Below are positions 35,966 to 47,857 of a DNA stretch of 64,000 nt, in pieces. Each line of letters begins with the position of its first letter. Position 1 is the first letter of the stretch. The translations under genes were made by a program, and so were the position numbers. Source of the DNA: Athripsodes cinereus (Eukaryota > Arthropoda > Insecta > Trichoptera > Leptoceridae). The stretch covers positions 3,893,122-3,957,121 of the forward strand of contig OX388327.1 in NCBI GenBank assembly GCA_947579605.1, read 5' to 3'. The notes beneath the pieces were generated by a model, which did not search any database, was not told the origin of the DNA, and saw nothing but the letters and a program-made list of their open reading frames with translations.

Positions 35966-37669
35966 ATTAGATTTATTCGGGTAGCCCTACGAATAGAAGC
36001 AAGTACATCAAAATTAAATAGTTCGATAAAGAAGGTCAAACTCGCATTCGCAAGAAAGGCCATCAAAAAGTCGAAATGATAGTTTGTCTTTAACTTCACA
36101 AGAGGGAACAACTTCTTAAGCAACAGATTAATTATCTAAAGCAAAAGGAAGGAGAATAAATAAAATAATATGTCTAGAAATATTATAATAGTACCACGTT
36201 TCCATGCGGTAGACTTCTTAATATTGTGCAATATCTTGTCAAGTAAATTGATAAATTAATACAACATACATCAAATACAATCAGTGAATGAATTGGCTCT
36301 ATCAAAACAATAGACAAAGAGGATATGACAGATATGTATGAACAGTACTAAACAATTGATTTGTTCATATCAGAATTATAGTGTGTTGAAATGTTTGACA
36401 CTGGTAGATATGTGGCGCTCTTCGAAGGAGGTCAAATTTTTGTATGTTATTGTCCTCGTTTGTATCATTGTTTTAATTATTATTGTCTCTTTTCCACGGA
36501 CTTTTAAACAATTTATTTCAATTTCACACATGCCGTTCGTTTTGTCACGGCATGTTTAAAATGGGTCGACGTACCGTTTATTTTCAATTTTGATAATTTT
36601 TTGATAACAAAGAACTTTCTCACGGATTTTTCTGTGCCTCTACTGACCTCCTGGATGTTTTATCTTAGTACATTTGTCGCGTAGATTAATGTTTTTCTGG
36701 TCTTTGCTCCGGCACGGTTTCACCAATACAATCTGTGTGTCTTCCACCGCGATATTTCTTGCAAGCTGGGTAGCCGGCGAACCAAAAAGTCTTGCGGAGA
36801 TTAGCACTGCTTCATGAGTTTTCCTTGCAAATTTATTATTTTATGATACCATTATTTGCCTTTAGATTAATTAAAGGGCGATGCTGTCCTGGTAGAAGGT
36901 AAACTTTACAGCTATACAATATTAAAGGTTGGAGTCGAGTGAGACGTGTTGAGAAACATTCCAAACTGGCGCATGACTGAGAGGTCTTTGCAGGAGCGAT
37001 CGTCAAATTTGGAAAATGTCCTCAAGTAGTAGAATTCCATAATTGAATTAATTGAACGAACGTTTTATTCTACCGTAGATTTTAAAACTAGAAATGGGCC
37101 GTTTGACATCTCATTATCAATCGGAAAATTAAAAAATATTGAAAATGACCTTAAAAGTTGAAAGACGACTCTCTTGTTTTATATGTATGTATGTATGTAT
37201 GTTGGATGATTTATTCGGCGCCGTTTAATGGTGTATCCATCTCAAGGGCATAATCTATAGAAGAAGAAAATGTTCACTATAATTAATCCAACGAGTTTGG
37301 TAAATCAGATATGGCATTAAGAAACGAAAAAGATTCATTTTCAATTTCAAATATCTCCAAACATTCTATCGTCTCTCGTTTGAGACTATAACATTATTAG
37401 TTGCACTAATCTACACATTAACGTCAGACCAGTATGTAAATTCTCTTCCACCTTTTCGATAGCGAGCTATTCACATGTTGTTGTCATTATTATTGCAATA
37501 CAGATCGCGATGTTGTGCTGTAGGCAGTGACGTATTAGGGTATATCATAGACCAGTAATCCAATTACAATTTCCTCATAAATCAGGTTCCTAAATTAGTA
37601 TCAAGATAATGAGCGTTTGCTGTTTCATTGTTGTATTGAGTAATGCCTTCTTCTTCTTTCTGTGCCATG

Positions 37670-38362
37670 TCAGGTCCCCCCGACGTTGGCGATCATTCCG
37701 GCGAAAACCTCCCTGTCCTGTGCTGCTCTGAACAGGTCATCCACTGTCCTCATTCCGGTCCATTCTCTAATATTGCGCAGCCAGGACATCTGCTTTCTGC
37801 CAACTCCCCGTCTTCCTTCTATCTTGCCCTCCAATATAAGGCGGAGGAGACGGTACTTCTCTCCACGCAGCACGTGACCCAAATATGAGACCTTCCTCAC
37901 TTTAACAATCGACAACAGCTCTCTCTTGGCTCCGGCTCTCCTAAGCACTTCGATGTTACTGACCCTTTCGGTCCAAGGTATACGAAGCATTCTACTGTGT
38001 ACCCACATTTCGAATGCTTCTAACCGATTCATTACGTTTACTTTCAGAGTCCAAGTTTCACATCCGTATAATAGAGTTGACCATATGTAAGCTTTTATCA
38101 TTCTTTGTCGAAGTTTAAGATTCAAATTATCGTCACAGAAGAAGGGTCTCATCTTATTAAATGCAGCACGAGCAACTTCTATCCTGCATTTTACCTCTGT
38201 ATCTGGGTCGAGTGTATTTGTTATGATACTGCCGAGGTATTTAAACTTGTCAACCATTTCGATATTTACTCCTTTTAGTTGCAGAGATGATCCAGAATAA
38301 TCAAGTCTTCCAAACGACTTTACGAGTAATGCCTTGCAGCAGCGATTATCTATCTCATCCAA
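37670..38362 (-). pseudogene. RTE-like LINE reverse transcriptase, C-terminal 230 codons open
   Basis: The longest coding remnant of a retrotransposon here. It includes the RT thumb region (FKYLGSIITNTLDPDTEVKCRI, read as two adjacent blocks), AFNKMRPFF, the conserved LYGCETWTL, then the C-terminal region RMLRIPWTERVSN, VSYLGHVLRGEKY and WLRNIREWTG, ending in NVGGT. This is typical of RTE-type endonuclease/RT proteins, which are normally about 1000 residues. The endonuclease and RT palm are missing because the frame meets a stop just upstream of 38362, so it is 5'-truncated. No stop interrupts the 230 codons. Confidence 0.75.
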
Positions 38363-38914
38363 GGGACATTAAGGGATGTAATTTAGAGGCGTTTTTGCCC
38401 TTCAGACAAGCCTTGAGCCCTCCCTTCGAAAGAATATTGTTTCGTTGAGTCTGGATGATATAGGAGCTCAGCTCTTAAAACATCAATATGCCAATAGTGT
38501 CGTTCGCACTTATACGGATGTATTGCAATTCTAATATATCTGATTCATTCATAGAAGGACCTCTATAATAAAAATAACAAAGAATTTTTGGTCCAACGCT
38601 TGTTTAAGACTGATTATTTTGGGCCACAGATTCTATTGGATTCATTATCAACTTTACGTTTGAGTTTTTAGTCGATACATAAATTTCGCTGATTGTACAT
38701 ACAATGAGCTTCTTGTTGTTGGCTTGTCGAGCGTGTGTGTGTGTGAGATATTACCTTTGTACAGTTACACGGTGTGACGTCACACTGGCATATCACGCCT
38801 TTGGCATTCGGCCCCGTCGCTGTTCGTGACGTATTTGACTCCATCGCTTATTATACATACATAATAATAATATGTAAAGTATCAAAGACTGTATTTGTTA
38901 CTTATTTGTTTACT

Positions 38915-38990
38915 GCTAGCCTTCACCTTTCCACTGCTGGATGTAAGCATCTTCAAATAATTTCCATTCTTTTTTTTTGTCTCGAGGAAG
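38915..38990 (-). pseudogene. RTE-like LINE tail (EAYTQQWKGEG type)
   Basis: Plus-strand ccttcacctttccactgctgg and aataatttccattctttt are the reverse of the common DRKEWKQLEEAYTQQWKGEG C-terminus, decayed. Confidence 0.5.
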
Positions 38991-39660
38991 GTAACTCACT
39001 TCTTTCTCATCACTTGAACAATGTTATCAGCCTATCTTTTTTTAAAGATTTTTCTTGTGCTTTTTTCCTCGTATTTCCTGCTCCAGGATTCCAGGTATCT
39101 TTGTTCCATCCTCTCTTCTTACTTTATGAATAGTTCATTGCCATTTTATCTTGGAGTCGCTCAGGCGCTTAAGTTGGCAGTATTTCATGCGGCAGCGAAT
39201 TTATTGTATGTGTCTGTGATTGCTTGGACCGGATAAGAATACTCTTTTTTTTTACTTATACCTGAATAAAATCCTTCTTTATCTTTCTCTGTGCCCAATA
39301 TTAGAATTCATGCCATATATTATTGATTGAGGTCACCCCTTTACCATACTTGTCACGGTTTTCCCACGTTCCTGATTATAGTTTTCGTTTGTGTAAACAT
39401 ACATACATCTTCTTCCCCTTGTCCTAGTTGGGTCGAGGGTGCATTGCGCCCTAGATACCTCCTCTAGAGATTTATTTATTTATTTATTTTCAAAAATTGA
39501 CATCACTCACCTTGACAGTTTTCACCTTTGCGGCGAGTGATGTAAACAAAACACACAACATAACACTATTTACAAATCACAATATTATTCACATAAGTTT
39601 AAAAAAAAAAAACAAACTTATTAGCAATAATTATAAAAAAAAAAAAAAAACGACTTATAA

Positions 39661-39945
39661 TTAAACAAAATACATATACAAATAGATCCCTGTCCACCGC
39701 TGCTTGCAGGACCTCTGGCCACTCCAAACCAAATCTTTCAACACACATGTTCGACACCTGCCCTTGTCAGCTTCTTCTATATAAGGCGACCCACCGGTCT
39801 TCTGCCCTCTCTCACAGTAAATTTGTAAACTCAGACCTTTATTTTTAAGTAATTTTATTATTATGTAATTAATATTTTTTGGACCTTGGTCGACTTCCGT
39901 CACTATAATAATCGATATTACTTTTTGTGATTCTATCCTTTCCAT
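39661..39945 (-). pseudogene. Unassigned coding remnant with CxxC motif
   Basis: A 94-codon minus-strand frame containing GQKTGGSPYIEEADKGRCRT followed by C, then SGQRSCKQ. The KGRCRTC plus later Cys resembles the C-terminal zinc-ribbon of piggyBac-type transposases, but no DDD core is near. Oligo-A runs at 39600-39655 follow in that orientation. Assignment is uncertain. Confidence 0.25.
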
Positions 39946-40190
39946 TTGTGAGTCTTGTACAATATTTTGACTCTAACTCTACGCTACTATTTTTTGTCAG
40001 TAAATGCTGTGTTCAATTACTATTATTCGTTTGCTATCGCTGTTGCAAATTTACAGACAGTATTGAATCAGGTTGCCGCATTGATTGCATTTCCGCAAAT
40101 GCCGTACCTATTATTACATTATTACGTATTTTGTTGTTGTTGTTGACTGAAACGTGACTTTGTTGGTCTGCTTTAAGACTACTTGTAACT

Positions 40191-40510
40191 ATACCCTCAC
40201 GCCTTATCCAAAGTGGGGTATGCTGAGGGAACGGAACACTTCATACGATTTATCCTACTCAAATCGAAACAGTACTTAAGAATTTGATCCACCTAGTCAA
40301 GCCACGTAGTTTTCAGATGTCTTACACTTATCCTTTCTGATAAACACATTTTCTTCGTTATCCTTTTAACTTCACATGTCCAAACCATCGCGACTTATTT
40401 ACATGCATTCTGTCCACATCAATCCTCTCGCATCGGCTCATTCTCCTTATATCCTCATTCATCACTCTTACCTCTCGGCGTTTTACAATTTATCCTTTAT
40501 ATGTGTGTAT
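40191..40510 (-). pseudogene. RTE-like LINE tail, family R, frame-broken
   Basis: Starts ataccctcacgccttatcca and continues with decayed blocks for SRDL..MHSVHINPL and the RRMS region. Confidence 0.6.
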
Positions 40511-40524
40511 ACTTATACTTTGAG

Positions 40525-40660
40525 GAGGTGAATGGAGAGAGTTTTAAAAGAGGGCTGAAGACACACCTTTTTGCTGGGAGTTTCGGGTGATGGATACGAT
40601 ATACAGCGCCCTTGAGGTCATGTTATGAGTAAACGGCGCTTTACAAATTGTCCATATATA
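40525..40660 (+). repeat. LINE 3' end, family J
   Basis: Encodes ESFKRGLKTHLFAGSFG-stop, then cagcgcccttgaggtcatgttatgagtaaacggcgctttacaaattgtcc. Related ends: 42015-42190 (+), 14165-14290 (-), 35065-35200 (-), 32845-32905 (-). Confidence 0.6.
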
Positions 40661-40994
40661 TATACTTCTTTGTTGAACTTTCTGAGTATGACTCAAAACT
40701 TTTTGGCGATACACCTTCAGGTGGTGATTTAAGCAAAGGGCGATGATTTGTACGTATTTTTATTCCAACTAATCGTGCGACGTGAGTCATGAATGTTTGG
40801 AAGACTTATCCCTCTTCATTATTAACTTGATGTTTTTGTGTACATGTGGGTGTTGCAAGAGTCATCGGTTGCATGCCAATTCTACATTTGGGATTAGGGG
40901 AACTGGATGGGGAGTGACCCTAAGTCTAACTTGTATGGAAATCTTATTTGCCAATTAGTAGCATGTTTTTCGTACGTTGTATCATTACATTATG

Positions 40995-41218
40995 TTCCGT
41001 GGAGCACCCGGCAAATAATGGTCTCCCATTCGTTTCAGTAAATTTTCGAGTGTCCTGTATAAGGCAAGTGTTCGAAAAACACAAATTCGGCGATGAGATT
41101 TGCCTCACATCCTGAATGTCTCAAGTTTTGTGTTGACACGGAGCATGTTTGGCATGTTTGTTACGTGCGGCTGGTATGCTGGCTACCCCACTTGTGGGAT
41201 ATGCCGTGATGGTATAAT
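40995..41218 (+). repeat. Family B repeat, near full length
   Basis: All diagnostic blocks are present from ccgtggagcacccggcaaa to accccacttgtgggatatgc. Compared with other copies a short internal segment after gttcgaaaaa is missing. Confidence 0.8.
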
Positions 41219-41460
41219 AGTTCTAAAGTTTATCTTTCATTACTGCACTTGTGATTGATAATTTTGCAAGTACAATTAATCTTTTGTTGGGTAAATTCTG
41301 CAACCTCTATACGGAAACACCATAGCAGATTTACGTTGTTGACCTTGCGTCTATATTTGGTAGGTAGGTAGGTACATTATAATTATTTAATAACATTGCC
41401 TAGTTTTGTTTAACCCGTTTTCTCTCAAATAATAACAGAATATTTATTTAATCTATCTAT

Positions 41461-41625
41461 AATACCCTCACGCCGTATTCCAAGTGGGGTATTGAAGAGA
41501 GATCAACCGCAGTCGTAAACTCCCACTTATCCTCACAAGAAGAGTAGGCAGAGAGAACGAGCGCCATACTAGCCTATCTTTACATACTTCTTTCGCTTCT
41601 TCCACATTTTTAGTTTCCTACAGTA
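41461..41625 (-). pseudogene. RTE-like LINE tail fragment, family R
   Basis: ataccctcacgccgtattccaagtggggta followed by a partial repeat of the same end near 41545 and tttacatacttctttcgcttc. Confidence 0.6.
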
Positions 41626-41689
41626 TAATTTATTCAAATATTGTGATTTTTAAGTATTTTGTTATGCATCATTTTATGTACCTATCCTC

Positions 41690-41795
41690 TACGTTTTGTA
41701 TGAGAATTGTACTTTTGTTGTGTTTTTCTTTTGTTTTGCATGATCGTAAAGGCGAAAGCCGTTTATATTATAATAAATAAATACATAAATAAATT
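41690..41795 (+). repeat. LINE 3' UTR end with (taaa)n tail
   Basis: gatcgtaaaggcgaaagccg then ataataaataaatacataaataaat. Confidence 0.5.
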
Positions 41796-41874
41796 TATGC
41801 AATTTCTCACACAACACGCGGCCATCTATACATAAAAAAACTGAAAATTATTCAATAAAAATAGTGTAAACTTA

Positions 41875-42002
41875 ACATCGCATTTTAGCGATAAACTCGC
41901 CCTCTGTACATTAAATTGTATCACTGAGATTTTCTATGATACTGTTTAAATTTGCATTATTGTAAACAATGTACAGGGAAGAATAAAATACATAAATAAA
42001 TT
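41875..42002 (+). repeat. LINE 3' UTR end
   Basis: cattttagcgataaactcgccctctgtacatt ... aataaaatacataaataaatt; relatives of its gataaactcgcc block occur reversed inside the 57.0-kb family B copy. Confidence 0.5.
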
Positions 42003-42014
42003 AGTATAATGGTT

Positions 42015-42190
42015 TCAGATGTCAGAGCAATCTGCCTCTGAGTTTGCGAGAAGAGGCTTCTAGAGAAGGCTTTATAAGGAAACTTAAGACATTCCTACCT
42101 GTTTTCTGAGAGTTTAGGACAATAGATTCAAAATAAGTCGTCTTTGAGGTCGTGTCATGAGTAAACGTCGGTTTAAAAGTTGTCCATTAT
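42015..42190 (+). repeat. LINE 3' end, family J
   Basis: Decayed coding end followed by tttgaggtcgtgtcatgagtaaacgtcgg and gttgtccatt. Confidence 0.55.
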
Positions 42191-42794
42191 GTCTATTTAA
42201 GATACACTGCCAGTACTTCGTCATAAATTTAACCAAAAACTAATATGACAAGTCGAGTATATTTTTTCTCCATTCATCCCATCACGGTATGCCTAAAGAA
42301 TGAGACCTCGTATAGAGTGTATTATTTAATATTGTCCTCTATTATTACGGTGTTTCTAAAGTACACAATATTATGAACATAAAACGGACTGAAATATTTA
42401 GTGTCGATTTTTATAACTAATGTTAATAATTATCCGCTGTTATTATTGTATGGCTTCGGGGTGTATGTAGTATATTTGTGCTATTACCAGAACTACTCGA
42501 GTCTAGCGTACACGACAAACCGCTGGTATGCAATGTTTACATACACACATACACTTTACGATATTACAACTTTCATTCTTTTCACTATAATACTTAATAT
42601 CATTTTACACATATCTATAATAATAGCATTGATTACAACATTGGATGTAGGTAATGTCAGATTCTAACAGCCGTATTCACAAAGAAAACGCAATGCAAAG
42701 ACTTGGTATTGGACAACATATTGGCTAATGTCATTCCTGACATAATAAATTAAGACTTGTTCACAAAACAAATCGTTATATAGTTAGTTATAGA

Positions 42795-42880
42795 GATGTT
42801 GTCCAGCATAAAGATGAAGAAAATGGTATATTTGGGACACGTACTTCGAAATGAGAAATATGGTTTGCTCTAACTATAAT
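42795..42880 (+). pseudogene. RTE-like LINE fragment (LGHVLR motif)
   Basis: Encodes KMKKMVYLGHVLRNEKYGLL, matching the same C-terminal block as the 37.7-kb element. Confidence 0.5.
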
Positions 42881-43648
42881 ATAATTGTCTGGAAGTTAGC
42901 TGGTGAATGACGGCTTGATGATTTGATTTAATTTTAATTTAATTGAAGTGATTGTGTTGTTTGTTTTTGAAAAAAACCAAATTAATGATGCTGAAGAATC
43001 AAGAGAGAGCGATAATATACTAAGGTGGATCAAGGCCTGTCCCAGAGTACGAGCCACACTCAATTCTGGGACAGGTACTTTGATCAAATGAATTGATGAT
43101 ATAATATGTAGGTATTGTTATTTATTATTAGTATTATGCTGTATTTTATTGTATTTTATTATGTTGTTTTATTTTATATGGATTATCTTATGTTTAATTT
43201 ATCACGTATTGTAAAAGGCAAATGCCATATTATAATGTCCAAAATAAAAAAAATAAATTATCAGAGTCGGGGAGGTAACCACCTTCTCAACCAGAGTAGG
43301 ATGGGAGAGTTGTATGTTATGTTTACTATTGATGGTTTAGTTTTGAATATTATCATGTAGGTATTGTCATATACCGGAATATTTTTGCTAAGTACTAGTA
43401 CAAGTGCTATCCTGATTGAATTGGACTAGCCCGCCTAGTTTATTAGCACCGTTACTCATACAATTTGTGTACAACGTATGTCATTATTCTACCTGCCTCT
43501 GAATATTATTCATTATTATGTTTCGATTATTAACAAATCATTTGGGTGCGTCTTGTCTTGTGTCCATTTCGTACACAATAATATATTATCATTCCTATCG
43601 CGTCATTCTATTACATTGTATTTGTTATCTATCTAAAATCACTTACGG

Positions 43649-44267
43649 CAGGCTTGTCCAATCTGTGGTCTACGACTGCTTGCTATGAATACAAACAGCA
43701 AATCGTACATTTGAAAAAAAATAGATTTCGAGGGAAAATTCCATAATTAATAATTAAAACTGCACTTTGCTACTTATTTATAAAGATTCAAAAAATTATT
43801 CTAGAATAAGCATATTTTTGCAGTACTACCGCCCTTACGACAAGTGTTACCGAGTTTACGTATTTTAACGTAAATTTACGAACTTGTGTCCTCCATACTT
43901 TTCGATTTTTTCTCAAATATACGATTTTTAGTTCTAAATGTAACACTTTTCCAAAATATTCTGTATTTAATACAAGGAGATCCAGAAATATTTCAAATTC
44001 TGTGCTTTTTTGAAAAACTGGCTATGAGGGTATAGACATTTTAAATGCAAGGGAAACTACAAAATTTTGACAATTCAGACCTAAACAAAGGTTCTCGTAT
44101 TTTTAACACTTAGCCAAATACAGGAATTTCGGAAATCGGAGACTCAAAAAAAGGTACTCGCTTTTGAGTCAGAATATCGTTAGTATAAGTATATTTTATG
44201 AGTAGCCCAAAACAAGTCATCGTTTTGTTATTGTGACCCAAGGAAGCAAGATGGTTGGAGTCCCCTG
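43649..44267. mobile_element. Possible decayed hAT-like MITE
   Basis: Left end caggcttgtccaatctg and right end agatggttggagtcccctg are imperfectly complementary. Flanks acttacgg and atttatag agree at only 5 of 8 positions but share a central TA. Interior is AT-rich and non-coding. Confidence 0.35.
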
Positions 44268-44339
44268 ATTTATAGGATTGGTTTTGTTGCCTAGATATTT
44301 TGCATTTCTATTTATTTTCCAATTGCGAATAAATGAAAC

Positions 44340-44600
44340 CTGAGGTGTGTGCAGCGTGCCATGAAGATACAGGTGTTAGGTATTAGCTTGAGAGAAGAAA
44401 TTAGGAATGACTATTACATAAATGACAAAATTCATTGATGTTGTCGATGAAGTCTCCAAACTCAAATAGCAATGGCCTGGTCACGTGGCAAGGCAAAAAG
44501 GTGGTCCCTTAAAATTCAGAATTTTGACCATGGGAAGAAAGAAGAGATGTTGTAAGACCTAAAACAAGATGGGGTGATGACAACCCACGTTATGGGAAAA
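44340..44600 (+). pseudogene. RTE-like LINE tail (frame-broken)
   Basis: Reads AMKIQVLGISLREEIRND ... VSKLK(stop)QWPGHVARQKGG ... VVRPKTRWGDD, matching the MLGVSLRDRIRN / WAGHIARR / GRPPTRWTDD C-terminal motifs of a common RTE family. Confidence 0.65.
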
Positions 44601-44867
44601 CAATTTACTAACTGTAAACCCTCGTCTTTCTCCACTACCTACTGGATATATTATACCTCTTCAAAACTTTCCACACTATTCGATCTGAACAGTAGGTATC
44701 ATTATTCCATATTTTTTGAAATCTTCCAATACTTTTTTTCCTCTCATTGTGTCTTCTCCTGATTTCTAAGGTCCACATGCAATCCTCTCGTCTTTTCATG
44801 CGATCAGCCTATTGGTAATATTTTGCCACGCGATCAGCCCATTGCCATACACATAATTAAATAACCT

Positions 44868-45060
44868 TTATATCATCACGCCATTTACTGCAAGCGGGTG
44901 AACCAGTAGATAAACTCTTGTAATAAAGATGCAGGTTGTTGTTCCACAAAATGAAATGAAACGTTGTACACATGATGCTTTACAAATAATCGCCTTTTCG
45001 ATTTTTTTTAGAATTTCAAAAACTTGCAGAAAAGTTCTAACCTTTGCCGGAATATCGACC
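44868..45060 (-). repeat. Family B repeat, diverged
   Basis: Recognisable by atcatcacgccatttactgcaagcggg at the left and aaacttgcagaaaag with tttgccggaat at the right. Confidence 0.5.
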
Positions 45061-45377
45061 TATACAATTCTCAATAATTATTATACTTACATTGCATCAG
45101 CTGACCTGTGAAGTCACGTGTCGTCATCGATGATAATTCCTATATAGGTTATAATACATTATAGAAATAGGAAGGTACACTGTTCGTTGTAAGGCATCTA
45201 GATAATATATTCTATACCTGTCTTGTATCTCCGTCGTGTATATTGTGACCTACTGACTGAACCTAGCGAACTAACTGAATAATAATTCTATGATGGTTTT
45301 CGAACCTGTTGTCTCGTTGGCGTGAATCATTCATTGCATTCCCATTAAGCATATACATTTTATTATCGACTGTCCAG

Positions 45378-45578
45378 AGGCCTGAGTCAACAACACACTT
45401 TCGTCTCACGTTCCCGCTCCGTTAGCGTTCGGGTGCAGACGATGTTGCAAGCAAGTGTCAATTTCGTTGCTAAGATACACAATAGTTACGAAAATTAACA
45501 CTTTGGCGCACCATCGTCTGCACCCGAACGCTAGCGGAGCGGAAACGTGACGCGATAGTGTGTTGTTGACTCAGGCCT
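45378..45578. mobile_element. 201-bp MITE with ~67-bp TIRs (copy 1)
   Basis: Inverted ends aggcctgagtcaacaacaca ... ttgttgactcaggcct continuing to gcagacgatg, leaving only about 65 bp of unique centre. A second copy of identical length is at 58890-59090. No clear target duplication. Confidence 0.8.
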
Positions 45579-45679
45579 CAGCTGTTCCGTAACATAACAA
45601 GACGAAATGTCTTATGTTCGAGAATTTGACATTTTTGTAATTTTGTTATATTTATATTATGATTTAAAAACACAACAGA

Positions 45680-45956
45680 TTGATCCCGTGGAGCACCAGC
45701 AGGGTTACTCTTGACAAAACTAAACAAGATCTTAATCTAGTCTTGATCTTGATCATACGACGCACGAAGGGACTATGTTCAAAAACACCGCGCTACCGCT
45801 AACGCGCTATCGGTTTGTATGTATTTTTGGCCAATAGTCACTTTGTGCGTCGTATGATCAAGATCAAGACTAGATTAAGATCGTATTTAGATTGTGTCAA
45901 GAGTAGCCCTGCTGGTCTGCTGGCTGCCCCACTTGTGGGATGTGCCGTGATGGTAT
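45680..45956 (+). repeat. Family B repeat with target duplication, interrupted by a MITE
   Basis: Left end tgatcccgtggagcacc and right end ctgctggctgccccacttgtgggatgtgccgtgatggtat are family B; the middle is replaced by a 218-bp inverted-repeat element. The whole is flanked by an exact 11-bp duplication aacacaacaga (45669-45679 and 45957-45967). Confidence 0.8.
45697..45914. mobile_element. 218-bp MITE inside a family B repeat
   Basis: Inverted ends cagcagggttactcttgaca and tgtcaagagtagccctgctg, with an inner inverted pair gatcatacgacgca / tgcgtcgtatgatc. A fragment of the same family is at 48410-48520 (tagggttactcataatac...cgatcttaatcttgtcttaatc). Confidence 0.75.
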
Positions 45957-46555
45957 AACACAACAGAAAGTGAAATATACTATATAATAATCGCACTGTT
46001 AGAGATATACGTTGTATTTGTACCGTTCAACAATTCGAAATGTTTATTTGTGGAATTGAAAATAGACACATTTTTTTTCATAACTAAACATTAAATATGC
46101 AAAGGGAACCGTGTATTTTTTTATAGTTATTTGTTTGTGTCATTGAAAGAAAGATTGTGTGTACCTATATTACAAATTAAATAAAAACAATCGTATATTT
46201 CTACAAGTTGAATTCTGAAACTGTACAGATTTTATGATCTATCTGATGTGTTTTATATTAGGTGTTATTGATATTAGTCACGGGACCATCGACAAACAAT
46301 AATTTATTACATTTTTGACTTTGAGCTATTGAGTTTCTTTTATGGGAAAACCTGATAATTATGATGATTGCATTTATTCTGTCATCAATGTCATCATAGT
46401 GCGTTTTATTTTTAACTTCATTGCTCATCCTTGTTTTTTTTTTATCTTGAGTGTTTTTAAATATATTTTTTTATTTCTTTTCAATCTTCGCTGTACATTA
46501 TTACAAAAATAAAAAAAATCGTGTCGAATCCCAGAAAAAAACCAATCAATCTGGT

Positions 46556-46762
46556 CTTCAGTAGGTACTGTGCAAAACGCACAGCACGTAGAGATACGTC
46601 AAAAATATCTTCCATAGTGCTTGTGACAGGACACAATGGAGACTTCAACAAGTGTGGTATGGTCTGTGCTGCACCACAGTCACACGCTCCAGATTCGTCT
46701 TTTAGGAAGCCCCATCATTCTCTATTGTCACGGCAGTTTCCTACACCAGATCTTAGACTATT
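46556..46762 (-). pseudogene. LINE RT C-terminal remnant
   Basis: Across frameshifts the minus strand reads SGVGNCRDNREWWGFLKDES then CDCGAAQTIPHLLKSPLCPV, matching the W-G-L...C.CG..QT..HLL..C motif at the end of many non-LTR reverse transcriptases. Confidence 0.6.
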
Positions 46763-47038
46763 CAGGGTTACAAAATAAAAAAGATAATGAATAGTGAAAA
46801 CCTATTACGTACGAGACGAGAGTATATAATATAGATAAAATAATTGTGCCAGAAACTACACCGGGTGTAAAGGGAAAATTGTAATGACATTCTCGAACCA
46901 AACTAAGCAGACCGTGCTCCTCCAGTCTACAGAGCAATCTACGGTAAATTTCAGATAAGTTGGACATAATCATACTACGATTTATGAATTTTCTACGTAA
47001 TTGTACAGTCCTTAGCCTGAGAAAAGATGGTTCGTGTA

Positions 47039-47118
47039 AATTTGATCGATTTAGTAATTAGTAATTAATTAATTATGTGCTTAATTAATTAATTACTAAT
47101 TACTAAATCGATCAAATT
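47039..47118. repeat. Perfect AT-rich palindrome, 37-bp arms
   Basis: Arms 47039-47075 and 47082-47118 around tgtgct, starting aatttgatcgatttagtaat. A further diverged copy of the centre (taattaattaattaatagtaattaattatgtgctta) follows to 47158. Confidence 0.85.
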
Positions 47119-47366
47119 AAGTAATTAATTAATTAATAGTAATTAATTATGTGCTTAAAAAATCAACAAAATTCCATCGGATTCTTATTCTCCGTAATCT
47201 ACATAAAAAATATGTATAGGGACGCTCTGGAGATCTGAAAATATTGCCAATTTACAGTGCTCAGGACAAGAGGATGACGCAAGAATGTACCTACATTCAT
47301 CAGAGGATCATAAACCTCAACTGCCAGGAAATCTACGACGAGAAGAGAGATGAATTTTCTTCTCTT

Positions 47367-47857
47367 TTTTTTTTTTTAAAGTGAAGGTCAAGGGACCTTG
47401 TATCCCTTGTGTCACCGCGACCATAGTAGATCTATTGTGACATCCTTCTGTGTCATATCTCACTCTCAAGACCTACATGGGTCATGTAGCTCACGATTTG
47501 TCTTGGTGTGAGAAGCCTCACTTTCTCCGAGTCCAGCAGTGGTCCTCCGAGGATGTGACATCGATTGCGAGCGAGTGCGTCACAGTTACAGAGGATGTGG
47601 ATAGGTGTCTCATTATCCTCTGAACAAAATCTGCAGACTGGGTTATCTGGCAGTCCTATTTTTGTCATGTGTTTCCGTAGTCTGCAGTGTCCCGTCAAGG
47701 TCCTGGTTAGAATCCTTATTTGTTTTTTATTAAGTTTTAGAACTTCTGTGGTGAACTTCCGCGAGTACCCTATCATTAGTTCCTTCGCGTGTTTCAACCC
47801 TATACAATTGGACCAAATTTCGTGGCTCTGGTCCATGGCCCAGTTTCTTAGACTAAG
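47367..47857 (-). pseudogene. 5'-truncated LINE with RNase H-type C-terminus and target duplication
   Basis: Minus-strand frame 47836-47453 encodes the end of an RNase H-like domain (SHEIWSNCIGLKHAKELM) and a zinc-type tail, LTGHCRLRKHMTKIGL, CRFC...ETPIHILCNCDALAR, as in I/R1-type non-LTR retrotransposons. A short 3' UTR ends in an oligo-A run (T run at 47367-47376). An exact 10-bp duplication ttcttctctt flanks it (47357-47366 and 47858-47867), so both ends are fixed and the element is about 490 bp long. Confidence 0.8.

Larger units (their letters stand above)
32360..37660. other. Intron 2 stretch, mostly unassigned
   Basis: Contains the LINE scraps near 32.85, 33.35, 34.1 and 35.1 kb, a piece of the 2.7-kb palindrome family near 37020-37075 (agtagaattccata ... 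cgttttattctac) and an (atgt)n run near 37185. No host coding signal. Confidence 0.4.
45362..46195 (+). mobile_element. Family H repeat carrying nested insertions
   Basis: Host pieces 45362-45377, 45579-45679 and 45957-46195 align in order with the 21.3-kb copy. The gaps are a 201-bp MITE and a family B copy, itself carrying a 218-bp MITE. Confidence 0.65.

Noticed and set aside
37643..37888. Plus-strand frames of 71-81 codons
   Set aside because: Antisense shadow of the 230-codon RTE fragment on the minus strand.
39661..39945. Confident piggyBac transposase call
   Set aside because: Only a KGRCRTC-like motif supports it; the catalytic core and TTAA-flanked ends are not visible, so it is listed as unassigned.
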